Origin: Dirofilaria immitis
Taxonomy: Eukaryota > Nematoda > Chromadorea > Rhabditida > Onchocercidae
Length of the DNA stretch: 64,000 nucleotides
NCBI GenBank assembly: GCA_024305405.1
Contig: JAKNDB010000087.1
Span: 8,000,501-8,064,500, forward strand
Reading direction: 5' to 3'
The notes under the pieces: generated by a model
The model's database searches: none
What the model saw: the letters and a program-made list of their open reading frames with translations, nothing else
Told to the model about the DNA's origin: nothing
Shown here: one piece after another, positions 27,101-41,000 of the stretch
Position numbering within the stretch: the first letter of the stretch is position 1
Layout of the letters: each line of letters opens with the position of its first letter
Position numbers and translations under genes: made by a program

Positions 27101-28460
27101 ATAGGATGAGAAAGAGAAGGCGCAAAAAAATTGCTATAAATTCATTGAATTGCAATCAAATTTTTCGAAATTGCAACTTATAAATTCAAATTTTAATTAA
27201 TTTCCAATTGAATAGAAATTTGAAAAATTTATTCAAAATAAAAAGAAAAAGTGACAAATTGTTTTTATGTTTGAAATTGGAATACATAATTTATCCAAGC
27301 ATTTCCTTCAAAAATAATCGAATTAAATAGGAAAGGGATAAAAATTTCAACTTTTAATTATAGTTGGAAAGGAACAAGTTGCTGAACGCAATAAAAGTTG
27401 AAATTTTTGGGTAGCAATTTTAGATGACATTTGGTAGTATGTCTATGAACTATTTTACGCAATAAAAATAATTAAATTTACCGAAAATGAAAATTAAATT
27501 AAGCAGCAAAATGGAAGAAATTAATAAAAGAAATTAAATTAGTCGAAAAGAAAGAATAAAATCGAATTAGTCAAAGGAAAACAAAATTGAATTAAGGGAA
27601 AAATTGAAAAACGAAAAGAAATGATCCGACTATATGTTGCTTATATTAGCTTGGATAGTTTAAAATAAACTAAATACGAATTATCAGTTGGTCAAAGTTA
27701 AAAATATCCATTGCGTTAAATAAACATTCATTTCAATTAATCATTCTTTCTTCTCTTAATAAAAATATATGAAAATAATTCATCAGTTTTATACATTATT
27801 TGATAATTCAATATTTTACTCATATATAATTGAATTTAATAAATTATTAATCTTTATTCACCCACATTTAATAAGTTTAGTCATATGTATATGAATATCA
27901 GCTCGATAAAATTAGTCTTATATAACGAATTACTATAAATAATTTTTCAAATCACTTAATATATATTGAATTTAACAAGTACTTTTAAATATTCTAATTT
28001 TAACAAAATTCATATATATATATATCAAATTTAATAAAATTTTCCTCATATATTAAATTTCTATACATTACCTGTTCATTTCTATACATTATCATTTCAT
28101 ATTAAATTAAACAGCAGGCTTATATATATAAATTAAATTTAATTAAAATGTTTCAAATTTAAAGATATTTTGCATATGCATATGCATATGCATACACAAA
28201 ATGATGATTAAAATAAATTCAACAATTATTGCTGTAAATATATTAGAAATTAATTAGTTATTTATATTATCAAAAATAATAAAACGATAGTTGAGATGAA
28301 GAATTTATTCTAATATTTGATTTGAAATAAAGACATTTCAGGCAACAGTATACAATCATCCACTGACCAATACTTCCATTACGATTAATATATAAAATAA
28401 ATTTGTGTAAAAAAAAAAAACGAAAAAAAGTATCGTATTTTTTAAACGATTATAAAATAG
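21103..28460. other. Gene-poor AT-rich stretch
   Basis: No supported gene. Weak exon-like patches noted: 25735-25835 (minus; ATTATTAG acceptor, then a frame ending GGNVSY before TGA, containing DERCWTKF) and 23760-23850 (plus; TATCCAG acceptor, then a short frame with MMKTLSLYF). Neither has two good splice sites or a recognised domain. A 61-base tandem duplication (26.1 kb) is listed separately, and a TGCATA microsatellite lies at about 28.18 kb. Confidence 0.5.
26095..26216. repeat. Tandem duplication, 61-base unit, two copies
   Basis: A unit containing AGTAAATAATTTAGTTTTAT and ATGTTTACTTCAGATTTTTA is repeated exactly once, with almost no differences, so it is recent. It creates the repeated amino acids of a plus-strand open frame that is not otherwise gene-like. 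Confidence 0.85.
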
Positions 28461-28706
28461 CTTTCACTACTTACTGTGATATTTTACTACTCATCTCGAG
28501 TGTCCGATAAATATGACGAGAGTACATTATCAAATACAATTGCAAGCAAAGCTTTCGGTATGTTTTGCTTCATTTCAAATAAATTATTTTGTCAAGGTCA
28601 AAGAAATGGTAGTTATGTAATGGAAAGCATTTCAGGCTTCTTTTTAGCTCATAATAATTTGATAGCACTTGGCATTGTATTCATTCCTTACATTAGAATG
28701 AAATAA
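28461..28706 (+). CDS. Hypothetical frame with an optional in-frame intron
   Basis: An open frame from behind an AAAATAG site to TAA, with no ATG at its start (LSLLTVIFYYSSRVSDKY...). Inside it are a consensus-like donor (TTCG|GTATGT, 28558) and an acceptor (GCATTTCAG|GC, ending 28635) 78 bases apart. Splicing keeps the frame and joins KAFG to FFLAHNNLIALG, so the frame reads through with or without the intron. The C-terminal part is hydrophobic. A further TTTCAG acceptor upstream at about 28340 opens another short frame. The family is not recognised. It could be a 3'-terminal exon pair of a small gene, or chance. Confidence 0.25.
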   Translation, partial: LSLLTVIFYYSSRVSDKYDESTLSNTIASKAFGMFCFISNKLFCQGQRNGSYVMESISGFFLAHNNLIALGIVFIPYIRMK

Positions 28707-29887
28707 CTTCTTACTAAACTTTTTCTAACTTTTTTGAAATAGAAAAAAAAAAACAAAAGAAATTAAACGTAAAATTTTTGATTGCAAATGATGAAAGAAT
28801 AAAAAAAAAAAAAGTAAGGGAAGATATGAAATAAATAGGAACAACATACAATAGGTACAATACAATGTCAATGTTCTTTAATAATAACAAAAGAAATTGA
28901 GAAAAAAAACAAAATTTGTGTTAATGATATTATTTGAATGAAAATGTAATTAGAGCAAAAGCAATCTGTTCATAATAGAAGATGAGAAATAATGATTTTT
29001 ATATTCCAATATTTTTTTATTCATAAAACCCTTTTTTTTCATTTAATTCTATTTATTCTAAGCATTATCTACTTAGAATATAAATTGAAAAGGAAATGTA
29101 AGTACAAGTTTTAAATTGATTAATTGATAAGTGAATGCAGTGCTTAAAATTTGAATTGATAAAAGAAAAAGAGACGAGATGAAGAAGCTGAATGAAAATA
29201 TGTAAAGTTAAACAATGCAAATCTGCACACAGGTAAGATACTATACTACCTAAAATCTGAATTGAAAAGCAAAAAATAGGAGAAAAGAAAGAGGGAAATG
29301 AAATGTCAAATATACTATTTAAAATAAAAGAAATTAGTCAAATATGTTAATGTTTCTTTGTAGTAATTGTATATATCCAATTGGTTTATGCATATTAAGC
29401 AGTATATATATTTGCATTGATCAAAATAAAATCGAAAAATTGATTAAGAATGGTAGAAAAATTTTTAATAAAATGAATCGAATTTATCTAAGTTGAAAAT
29501 AAATTCCACAAATAAGTATAAAATTTGTATCAAACATGAAATCAAATTTATTTATGAAATGTTCAAATATTTAATTTATTATTCGTCAAAATACAATATG
29601 CTTCAATTATAATTAACAAATATATTCCAGGAAATTACAAATTTGATTATCGATTCATAACTTTATTTGTCATTTATAATCGTTTATGAGAATTTTTATA
29701 TTTCTCAAATTTTTCCTACACTAAATACGGCAAATTCTATTATTTAAACCAGGAAAAGTTTTAAAAAATTTTTAGATATTTTTCAACCTTCTAGAAAATT
29801 TTCCATTGTTTTATGTTTATTTTTATTTTCGGCATTGATGATTTAATATTTTTTTAAATGAAGTAAAAATTCAAGTTTTTATTTTAG

Positions 29888-30103
29888 GAAGTGATAGAAA
29901 TGTATAATTCTCGTTATTATGATAAAATAGTTTACATGATTACACGGAAGAATGATGATAATAAACATATCTTTACCGATTGGTACCGGGGAAATTGGCT
30001 TTCGGATCGATTTGCAAAACTCGTTGTTAGGGAATTTAATCATGGAGATAATGGAAATCGAATTTCGACTACAACTGATATTCATCGCTTCAAAATGAAT
30101 TAA
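29888..30103 (+). CDS. Candidate 3'-terminal exon, unknown protein
   Basis: An acceptor (TTTTTATTTTAG) is followed directly, in phase 0, by 71 codons and TAA. The sequence (EVIEMYNSRYYDKIVYM..., DWYRGNWLSDRFAKLVVREF, ... IHRFKMN) has Trp, Arg, Asp and Gly, and codon use that stands out from the surrounding AT-rich DNA. There is no ATG until the fourth codon. I found no matching upstream exon in phase 0 within a few kb; the frame at 28.5 kb ends in its own stop. No domain recognised. Confidence 0.4.
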   Translation, partial: EVIEMYNSRYYDKIVYMITRKNDDNKHIFTDWYRGNWLSDRFAKLVVREFNHGDNGNRISTTTDIHRFKMN

Positions 30104-32219
30104 ATTCATCAATAAATTATCAATCCAACACAAAATTTCGTTTATGCAAAGTGAGAAAAATAAACAAAAATTGGTAATCAACCAGTTTCATTTGTTAGAT
30201 ATTATTCGGGGAAAGATGATTTAAATCAATTAAAAACTCTATTTCCTAACATAATAATAATAATTATTATTATTATTAATCACTGGAATGATAATAGTAT
30301 TAGCAATTGAAAAGTATTACTTTTGTGCAGCAAATAAAAAGATATCTATGAAATTAAGGAATAAATTCCAAAAGAGAAAAAGCGTAAAAACAAAAAAAAA
30401 ATTATCAATACTGTATGATTATATCATGTGATAAACAAATTGAAAATAATCACCGGATAGATGATATTAGTTGATTATAACAAAAGAAAGTCAACGAATA
30501 CATATGTATGTATATATTCCAAAAATTTACTGGTAAAATTTATTACGGAAATCTTTACATGAGATTGAAGGATAAATAAGAATAGAAAAATATTTCTATA
30601 AATTTATAATCAATAATATAATAAAAATAAAAGGAAATTTATATGGGAAAATATGATTCGGTTCATACGTAATAAATTAATGGAAAAAAATGCTTACAAC
30701 TTAAAACGAATAAGAGGGAAACTTGAAATTTGTTTTTCAAAATCATAGAAAATGTAATTGTAAAGTGATTTGTTAATAGTATTTAATGATTAGCTTATAA
30801 TTTTATTTCATTGTTATTTTAATGAATTTTTATTAATGCGTTCCATCATCATAATAAATCATTATCACTTTGTTTCGTTATAACCTATTTCATTTAACTA
30901 ATATATATATCATTGCAATAAATCGTGATTAACTTAATCCATTTTAATGTTGATGGAGAACATAGTTATAATACCGTGGTTTACATGATTGATTATATGC
31001 ATAGCAATATATCTAATATATATTGTATAACGATAATAATATAATAATTATACTTTGTAATTAAACCTAATTTAACTTTTCATGAGTTAAAACATTCATA
31101 TCATTTATGTAATCTTTACTAATCGTTCATACTATCATGCGATGATAAGATTGCGATGAGGTGTAATATCTATCATTTCTATGGAAACAATAATACTTAA
31201 AATAAAAAAACTGGTAGTCAATTTTCAAATCCAATAAGTCTTGATTGATTTAATAGATATCTTGGTGACATTGTTATCTTTGACGTGACGCCTATTTCGA
31301 TAACAAAAAGTTCATTAATTATCATTAATGATTATACGATATTATTGCTCGTATATATTCAATGGAAATGTACGATGAAAAAATCTAATACGCAACTAGA
31401 TGATATTTGCAATGAATGAATTACTTATTTCATGCCTAAATAAATTTCATAAAAACTAATTAAAATAGAAAGCAATAAGAAAGGAAATTTGATATTAACA
31501 TAAAGTAAATGAAATATGGTAGAAAGTAATTGAAATGAAAACACAAAATTTAGTTTGAAAAATAATAAATTGCAAAAAATAGATTACAAAACAGAAAATT
31601 AAATTTCATTTTATAACAAATAAATGAACGAAATTTATTGGTCGTTTCGATAAAAATTTTTCGACGGAAAAAGAAAATTGAAAAAAGTTTCATAAAAAAC
31701 AAAAGAAAGGAAAAGTATTTCCTTTTAATTATTTATTTATTTATTAATTTTTCCGATAAAAGCTGAAGAAAAATTTCATGTGTTTAAAAAGTAAATTCTT
31801 CAATTACTGATTTTCTTCTCTTTCTCTCTCTTGCAATAACAAACGGAGAACTAAGTATTCATAGTATCTATTTATCATATATCATGGATATACTTCAAAT
31901 ATAAATTTTAAATGTTACTAAATAAAATATGGTAATAATTAATAAATAGCATCAAATAATTAGTTTTATTAATCTTACTATTAAGTTTAAAGGAATGAAT
32001 AAAATTTATGTAACGAAAAGAAATTTAAAAAAGATCATCAGAATCAAAGGAAGAGAATATTGAAAAAAAAGCGAAGGAGTAGAGAAAGAGAAAATGAAGA
32101 TAATAGAATTTAACGAATTACACACGAAGTTAAACGGGTAAAACAAGTAGAAAAATTTTTTCGCAATAATCTATGATCGATCTTCACACAGGAGCAATTA
32201 TAAAGAGATTTGATTAGCA
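30104..32219. other. AT-rich stretch without a visible gene
   Basis: Non-coding by eye. It contains a small AAT/ATT palindrome near 30.25 kb and an isolated G+C-richer segment at about 31260-31315 that includes TTATCTTTGACGTGACGCC, a GATA-like plus CRE-like arrangement with no gene next to it. Confidence 0.5.
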
Positions 32220-33293
32220 ATGGAAGTAAATGATATTATGAATGAGTTCAACAAATGCTCCTGTAAGTTGATGTACTCAGTGAAGAAAAAAAAGAGGAAG
32301 ATGAACGAAATCGATGATACGATTTATGGATAAATTTTAAAATAAATTTAATCAATAAATGAATGATATATAAATCTGTCATAGTTGATCTTTAGTACTA
32401 TTACATAATATAAATCATTAATTGATATCATATTTAAAATAAATTTAATCAGTATGGATAGTTATATACATACATTATATTTAAGATCATCGTTATTATA
32501 TGTTTTTTTTCTTATAAATAAATTAGCTGTAATATATTTGAAATGAAGTTAATAGATTGATAAATAATTAAATACATCAATTCGATTTAATATTATTTTT
32601 CCTATAAATCTTTGACTGTGTTATCATACTTCAAATGAATTTAATCGATAAATGAATAACTGAATATAGTAGGTATATTTAGCCTTACTACTATTATTTA
32701 TCCTTGCGTAAAACATTAAATGGTATTCATTTAAAATGTATAGGTAAAAGTGAGCATGTTGATTGCTCCATTTTCTTAATTGTTTACTTGGTAATATCCA
32801 ATGATTAATTAATGCTTATCGTCGATTTAGTTATTGATAAGATTTTGTTTAGCAAATGAACAATTTATTACAACTGTTCGCAGATGATAGATACATACAT
32901 ATATATATACTACTCTCATAAACATTTATGCATTCGATAGAAAAATTCGGATAGAATTATAAAAGAAATAAATGCGATAAATCGGAAGATAATCGGTCAA
33001 TTCTGAATCAATTTTACCAATTTTTAGATTACACATTTTACATTTCGTCGATTCATATGGTTTATCGATTTATTTTTATAAATTTTCACAGTCATAAATT
33101 ATAATGCATTATTCAATTCAATTTTTTTCCATCAATTTTCAAACTTCAATATACACATGATGAAATTCGAAAGTTTTATTGTATGTATAAAATTGATAAT
33201 ATAACGAATCCATTTTCTTTTTATATTTCAGTATTTAATAACAAACATAGAAGAAAGGATTATGCAGGAAAGAGGGAATATAAGATTTTATAA
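32220..33293 (+). CDS. Two-exon micro-ORF candidate (34 aa)
   Basis: Exon 1 (32220-32262) runs from an ATG in good context (TTAGCAATGG) to a strong donor, CTCCT|GTAAGT, coding MEVNDIMNEFNKCS plus one base. Exon 2 (33232-33293) follows a consensus acceptor, TTTTTATATTTCAG, and begins with the two bases needed to complete a Leu codon. It continues FNNKHRRKDYAGKREYKIL and stops with TAA. The phase match (1 to 1) and two good splice sites are the evidence. The product would be a short, basic, unannotated peptide; this could equally be a pair of chance sites or the ends of a longer gene. Confidence 0.25.
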
Positions 33294-36200
33294 TTCATTG
33301 TTAATTGCAAATATTACACTCCTAATAAAAATTTTAAGAAAACAATTTATGACAAATTTCCATGAATATTTCTTCTGAAATAATCTTGCAAATATAAAAT
33401 AAATAATATCAAAACTTCATAAACAATTTGAAACAAATTAATTTAACAGAAATGACAAATGTATTGATTTTTGCCGGAGGAAATCAATTCTACAAAACAT
33501 CAGCATCTAAACATTTGCACTAACTTTTATTTCAAAAATAAAATCTATAAAAAGCACAAGCGTTGAATTGAAACCAACGAATTTATTTGCTCCATAAATG
33601 GGAAAAGAAAAAGAAATTTTTTTATTTCAACAATGCTCAAAAAAGCAAGGAACGATGAAGTTTCATAGTACAAATTACAAATTTCTTACTAAAAATTCGT
33701 AATATTTTTCAAATAATTAAATAAATTGCTTGGAATAATTACGATTACAATGAGACAGTTTTTTTTTGTTGCGAGAAGAAAAGCCATTTCAAATTTGATA
33801 AATTTCTTAGTGCATTAGATAAATGATAAAACAAATAAACAAATCGTTTTCTCATTTTTTTTTTTAAGAAAAGAAAAGAAAGCAATTCATTAAAATAAGC
33901 AATTAATTATATTTCTTAGAATTTGCTTATTATTTAAAAAATTATAAAATACAAATCAGAAATATGAACGAAAATGATATTTTGTTATATTTATCTTATA
34001 TTTGATCAAATCAAATTTTTAATTAGCATCGAAATGTACATTCATTATATATATGCAATTATCAATATAATACGTGATAGGGATACTTTGTATTTTTGAT
34101 TACTGTAATTTCAGCAACTAGTTGAACGTTGGATAAAACCTAAAAATTAGCAAAAAGACAAATATAAAACTTGGAATCGTAATAACTTGTCAAAATTTTA
34201 TTAATAATTAATAAAGTGAGTTGATAAATTAGTTAATCGAAAACTAATTTGACATATAACGACAACAAACAAAGGAATATAATAATACATTTAAGTGGAA
34301 ACAAATCTTTATTGGAAAAAATTGTAAATTATAAAATTAATTATTGAATAAAACTTTATATGAGCCTATTCATAGCGAAACATAATTGTATTTGATCGTA
34401 AAGATTTGAATTAGCATTCATTTAAGTTTAAAATAAGTGGAATATGATTAGTTCGATAGCTATAGTAATAAACAAAATATAATCATGTAAATCGTTTGTG
34501 AAATTGATGACTGATAATAAATTTAATATCAATTTCAATCTTCAGCCTTATTAATCTCACGTTCCAATATTGTTCATATTGCTTTACTACTAGCAGGTCG
34601 TTATTTTTACATTAATAACATCGATTATTAAGATTACAATTACTATCATTACAATTAAACAATTAGCATATTATTATTATTCTTAATCTTATTACCTTGC
34701 TAATATCCATGTTATAAATTGTGTGATATTGAAGTAAACAAGACATATTAGAGAAGAAAGACTAAACGTATAAATGGAAATTGAGAATAAACAAACAGAT
34801 AATAAGTGATGCAAAGATGTAAGATGTTGATAAATATATGATCAAAATAATCGATTATCATTTTTCTTTCATATATTTTCCAATTCCTATCACTTTTTTG
34901 CAAACTTTCAAAAAATATTCTATTTATCTCTGATCTTATCATTTTTTTCTTTCTATAAATCGCTGCTAATTTATTTATTTTCAAATCATTGCTAATTTAT
35001 TCTTTATTGAAATTGATGATAGGCATAAAAGTTGTTTAAGGAATCAAATTTTAAGATCCAAAGGAAATTCTAATCGATGAAAACAGAAAAAAGGTAGCAA
35101 GCAATATTATATCTTTTTTAAAAATAGTTTCATTTATATAATATTTAATTGTATAAAAGAAAAAGAAAGTTGTAGTAAAAGATAAAATAAATATTATAAT
35201 TGTTAATTATAATATCTTATAAAAATATATTATAATTCTAATATCATGATTTATAAAAATATTATTATAAAATATATGGTCATATCTTTATTGATAATTA
35301 ATCTATTTTTTATGAATTTTCTATTTGCATAAAATATTCCGAGAATTTCAGTTATGAATAAAATCATAATGGAAGATCTAATGAATTTTGGGAAAGTAGC
35401 AAAGATTTAATGAAATTTGCTTTATTAGAATCTCGAGTAATTACAGTTTTTTTAAGTTTAAATAAAAACTTTCTCGATAAATATTTTACCCTTGAGTGAT
35501 ATGTTATAATTTCTGCAGTCAAAAAGATAAAAGCGTCATCTTTTTCAATAGGCAATTCATCATTAATGATATGTAATACTTTTAAGTTGAATTAATATAG
35601 TTAAATTGTTTTTCTCAATTGTAGAAATAATCGATTAATAATTGTATTTATGCAAAGAGGCAGACAGATAGATCCTTACATAAATATTCCATCTATAAAT
35701 TTTAAAATTTGAAAATCTTTCAAGAAATAGAAAACTTTCACAGAAATTTTTATGCGTATGAATCAGATTTAAAGACAAAGAGAAGCAAATTCCGTTTTAT
35801 TTTGCAAGAAAAGGAATAAATTTCATTCGAAATATTATATCAATTAATGGATTATAGTTCCCTTTATTTGGTAGTATTATCAAATGATAAAATTTATCGA
35901 ATGAATGAATTCGAAGAGAGAAGTAGAATGAAAACGAGACTTAGAAAGAAGGCATTGATGAATGAATTCAGCACATCCAATAATATCATTACTCGCAATC
36001 ATTATCTTTTACATTATCAATCGTCATTTGGTGATGATATCCGATAGAAGTGGTATACATCAATTAACTGCAAAGGAGATGGCGAAAAATGATGATAAAC
36101 ATTATTGCTGTCGATTACTGCTTCCTACTATTAATTTACTATGATAATCACTATCATTTTATTCCCTCTCTAATTAATTGCAATAGTAATCATTATCATT

Positions 36201-37863
36201 GCCAATTATTATTCGATTTTTAACTAATCATGACAATTGCTGTGACTGTTGATTATCATTTTCCATAATTAATTGATTATAATCAGTATTCTTTATTAAT
36301 ACAAATAATAATATTAATGATACAAATTACTAAAAATTATTCGAAAATGTAATGACGTAATTTTTATTAATTTTTTTACTGATTTTGAAAGCAAATTTTA
36401 ATAAGTCAGATAAATTTTATTTTTTTCTTTACTATAATCTTAATATTTTGAAGTTGTAAAAAAATCAAAAATATTGTGGCTTATTAAAATATGGTAATTA
36501 AAGTATCGAATTTTTATAAATATTAATAATATTATACAAAATCATACTAATCGAAATTAAAACATTGCTATTAATCAAAAATATAATTAAATGCGATAAC
36601 ACTGATCTATTATGCATCATCATTTTCAATTCTAGTATTTTTTTTTATTAAAGTTTGGAAATATTTTTTCCTTACAATGGTAATCTCATATGGATTAAAT
36701 TCTAACTAAAATTTATTTGCAAATTTTTCAAATTTTCGAATTATATTACAAATTTCAACTTTTCGAATCATTAGAAATCTTATTATCTTATATCATAGTA
36801 GTTATATATTAAAAAACAAAACAATATGAATAAATTTTATGAGATGGCTTTAGAATAATTTGTAAAACAAATGGAAATTATATTTGTTGAAATTGATCTA
36901 AAACGTTTTATTTTAATTCGAATAGATTATATTAAAAAACAAAGAAAAATTGCTATTTCAATTATATTTACAGTGAAGCAGTGAATTTGTCAAAGAAACG
37001 AAGAGACAATTACAAAAATCTTTCTGTCATTTTTGGATCAATTTCAATTAGCGAACGAAATCATTTAGGATGAAAAATCTTATTGCTCATTTCAATATTT
37101 GTTGCTCAGACATTTTAAAACTCTTTCCTAAAACTGATACTAGAAGCTTAGATTAAAAAATTTATGAATGATTTCCATTTTTAATTAGCAAATGATAGGA
37201 AAATTACTAGAAAACTGATTGAAAATTAATTATTTTCTATAAGTCTTGAAAGTTATTTAATTGAAAAGAGAGAAAAGCAATGATTTATTTGAAAACAATA
37301 ATATTTTTCAATTTGTTCATAACAATTCCTTTATTTTTCGTAGTTGTTAAAAAAAAATTCTAATATTATTATAATTTACATTCCAGAAGCAAAAAGAAAG
37401 GAAATAAATAAACAAGTAGGAGACGCAAACAAAAATAATGAAAAGATTAAAATCGAAAATTTTTATATATTTAATAAAAACTCTCTTTTGATAAAAAATG
37501 ACTCATATCCATTCAATTGGCAAGTGTTACTTGTATCAAATAAATATGATCTAATATGACGTAGAAGTTCAACAAGACTATTGGCATGGAACTCGGCATA
37601 ATTGCTTCTATTTTAATTAAAAACAAACATTGCTTAAACTCAAAATTCAAGTAGTAGAGATAATCGAATATGAGTGCATAATTACTACGAAATATTCTTA
37701 TTAGGTATGTAAATTGCACTAAATTTGTATGTGCTAAGAAATTTCAATAAGGACAAAGTTTTATGTTGACAAGATTAAAACATACTATCGAGAATAAAGT
37801 GCCGACAGACAAGATTAAAACATACCATCGATAATAAAGTGAATAAGAAGCTACAGTATGCAA
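33294..37863. other. AT-rich stretch, weak frames only
   Basis: The only frame with a real ATG and somewhat gene-like composition is 35847-36047 (+, 66 codons, starts MDYSSLYLVVLSNDK and contains EERSRMKTRLRKK). It has no splice sites, no domain and an AT-rich tail, and I do not call it a gene. A 40-base tandem pair at 37.77 kb is listed separately. Confidence 0.5.
37768..37845. repeat. Tandem pair, 40-base unit
   Basis: GACAAGATTAAAACATAC(T/C) followed by ATCGA(G/T)AATAAAGTG occurs twice head to tail with few differences. Non-coding. Confidence 0.75.
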
Positions 37864-38049
37864 CTATAGTGACGATAAGTAAACAGATGATGTTTGTTCA
37901 TCAATGCATCGTTGGTTGCAAACGGGTACTTCAATTTCTATCAGAAAAACCGATGAAAGAAGATGGAATGATTGAGAGAGATGGGAGAAGCAAGGAAAAA
38001 TAGGAAATAATTTAATTTTTAGGATTAAAAATGGAATGGTTAGATAAGA
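37864..38049 (-). CDS. Candidate 3'-terminal exon, 61 aa, unknown
   Basis: On the minus strand a strong acceptor (TTTATTTCCTTTCAG) opens, in phase 0, a 61-codon frame ending in TAG. The first half is hydrophobic (SYLTIPFLILKIKLFPIF); the end (IEIEVPVCNQRCIDEQTS) has spaced Cys and acidic residues and looks protein-like. No upstream exon in the right phase was found before the gene at 41.9 kb. Confidence rests on the acceptor and on the composition of the last 30 residues. Confidence 0.28.
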   Translation of the reverse strand, partial: SYLTIPFLILKIKLFPIFPCFSHLSQSFHLLSSVFLIEIEVPVCNQRCIDEQTSSVYLSSL

Positions 38050-41000
38050 CTGAAAGGAAATAAAATGGAAAAAATAGTAAAATTTATTAATTGATTCTTT
38101 TGCATATGCAATCAAAAAATTTTAATGAAATTTTTTCCTGAAATTTTGATAAATAATTGGTTGATAAAGTGATAAAGAAGAAAAGTAAAAAAATAAAACA
38201 ATAGTTTCTCATTTATCAGTACATAACCTTTCATATATAATTTATCTCAAAATTTTCCTTATGATATCAAAGTTATAATTTCACTATTTTTAAGTAATGT
38301 TAAATATCAAATATGTGACGAAGTAATATAATCAATATTTATAACTAAACAATTATCAATACATTAAATTCATATTAAAAATAAGCGTTGATAAAAAAAG
38401 TTGGAAAAAGATGAAATTTTTGTGTAATAAAAATTTAAAATATTTTTCACAAAATTTCAATAATAATTATAAAATTTATAATACAATTTATAGACAAAAG
38501 AAAATGTTATAATTATAAATAGACGTATAATAGCACAATATGAATGAATGTGAAATGTGAAAATTTCATAATTCTTTTGTAAAATTGGAATGGATGAATA
38601 TTGGGAGAAAAATTGTATACATATTTCTGAGAATGGCTATTCTAAAAGCGATAAACAATGATATTTTAAGTGAATGACAATAAAAAGAAACGATTCATTG
38701 GAGGACTTTTTGAAAATCCTTTATATAAACTTTCAAGTTAAATAAAAAGCAGAAAATAGGAATAAAATTAATGCTTTCAAAATTTATAAAATATTGATAA
38801 ATAATAATTTATATTACTCTCAATGTCATATATAGTAAATTAAAATTTATATTCAAATTATGCATTTTGCAGAAATTTGAGAAAATTTCATAATTAATAA
38901 AGAATTAGAAAGATAAATAATATGGAAGAAATTGAGTGGAAATATTTTGCATACAATTCATTTGGGTAAAATGTTAAAGATCTTCTGAAGGTCATCATTC
39001 TAAAGAAAAGAAGGTGAGGATGATAGATAAGAGTCATAATTATATTGATAGCGAATTCGCTGATTGAATTACTAAAATAAATTTTGAAAAAGAAAAGAAG
39101 AAGAGAAATTGAATAAATTAATTATCATACTGATCATTAAAGATGTCACAAATATATTTTTAAATATATCGCAAATATCTGTATGTCAAAAGATCCAATG
39201 AGAAATTTGATTATAAAGTATAAATCATGGATTTGCATTATAGCTTTGTTTAATATAATATGGAAAAATATAAAGGAATTTGGTAAGAATGTATTTGCCA
39301 AAATCATGAGGCATAACAGATTTATATGAAAAATTGAATTTCATAAAATAAAAAAAAGGAACTATTTAATATTTACATTTTATCCCTTAAATTTATAATT
39401 TTTCAAATATAAAAAGTTCGTAATGTGTAATATAATTTCAGTTTTGTTATATTATTAATTACTTTGCACTAAAGCAATTAATTTGTGAAAATTTCGCTTT
39501 TTATCACTAAATTTCGATAAACACATTTTTCTTTTTCGCCTTTAATAAACTAACATTAAGTGAATGTAAAGAAAAAAAAACTAATCGAATCGAATTATGC
39601 TATACTAGGAATGAAATATTTCAAATAGTAATAAATAAAAATAGAATAGTGAAAATATTTGTGTTACTAAAAGGAAATGAAAATTATTATTATAGAAATA
39701 TTCTGTGAAAATAAGAATAGAATAAGAGGAATACCTGCTTGAAATGGGAATAGAATAATGTAAGTATGATGCTAAAATGGAAATGGAATGTGATGAAGTA
39801 GGAATGAATAATAGGAATATGTATTAAAACAGGAATAGAATAATGAGAGTACTGTATTAAGATATAAATGAAGTTATAAAATGCAATTTTCCTCATTGGT
39901 TAATTCGAAATGAAAATTGGATGCAAAAAAGAAATCATTATAAATGAATTATAGTATGACATCAAATTGATAATGATGAAAGGCTTCTTATAGCCCATAT
40001 GTATATAATACGATGAAAAGACGAAAATGAAAATCGAATTGATTTGTTAATTTTTTTAGGAATTATGTAAACTTAATTAATTTCAAATTTACATTTTCAA
40101 CTAATTAATGCTGCAATTTAATCGCATTCATAAAATCAATAATGGAAATGAAAAAATAGGTCAACATAATAATAGTTAGCAATAATATTACGACATTATT
40201 GTTTATATAAATTGCATTATTAATAATCGATTCATTATTATTTTATAGTATTGACATATGTAAAATTACTCAATGAATAACTTAAATAAATAAATAACAA
40301 ATTAAAATTTATTAAACGCTAAATTTAGTAAAAAAAATGAAAAAAATGATAGAAATGAATTTTACGGAAAAGTGCATATTTAATTGAATGATTTCATAAA
40401 AAAAAAAAAAAAAACGAATTTCAAAGAGATGGATAATAAGGATTGCAATATCAATTCAATCTTTTTTTCTTACCAATATTATTTTCAAAAAGAGGGTAGA
40501 AATCTAAGATAAAATGAAAATGGAATGGTAAAGCAAGTTATCGAGAGATTAGAATCAATTTTAATTCAATCGTTTGTACAGACAAGTAGATATCATACAA
40601 TTGAATTTGATGTTCGGCATTTTAAATATCCAATTTTAATGACATTTATGTTCACTTATCTTTTATTCTGTTCATTTCCTCCTCTCTCGTTCTCTCTTTT
40701 ATTTGATATATTATATCATTCTTATATTTAATTTTTGAAGCGAATTTGGAGATAAGATGCAGAGGTCAAAATATTATTTGATGTTAGAGAAAGACCAGTT
40801 TAACTAAATAACTACAGAATGAAAAGATGTACTAAAATCAAGAATGGGAGAGAAACGAATACCGATTTATAATCCATTAGATGTATGATAAATAGCTTTT
40901 GTAAACATTAATATCATTTCTTATTCTTTAATATATTAATCTTTTATCCTTGCAACTTATCGGATGGATATTTTATGTTGTCGGATTGGTCATTAAATAT

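Noticed and set aside
29879..30181. 100-codon minus-strand frame
   Set aside because: An antisense shadow of the plus-strand exon at 29888-30103, which has a proper acceptor and stop.
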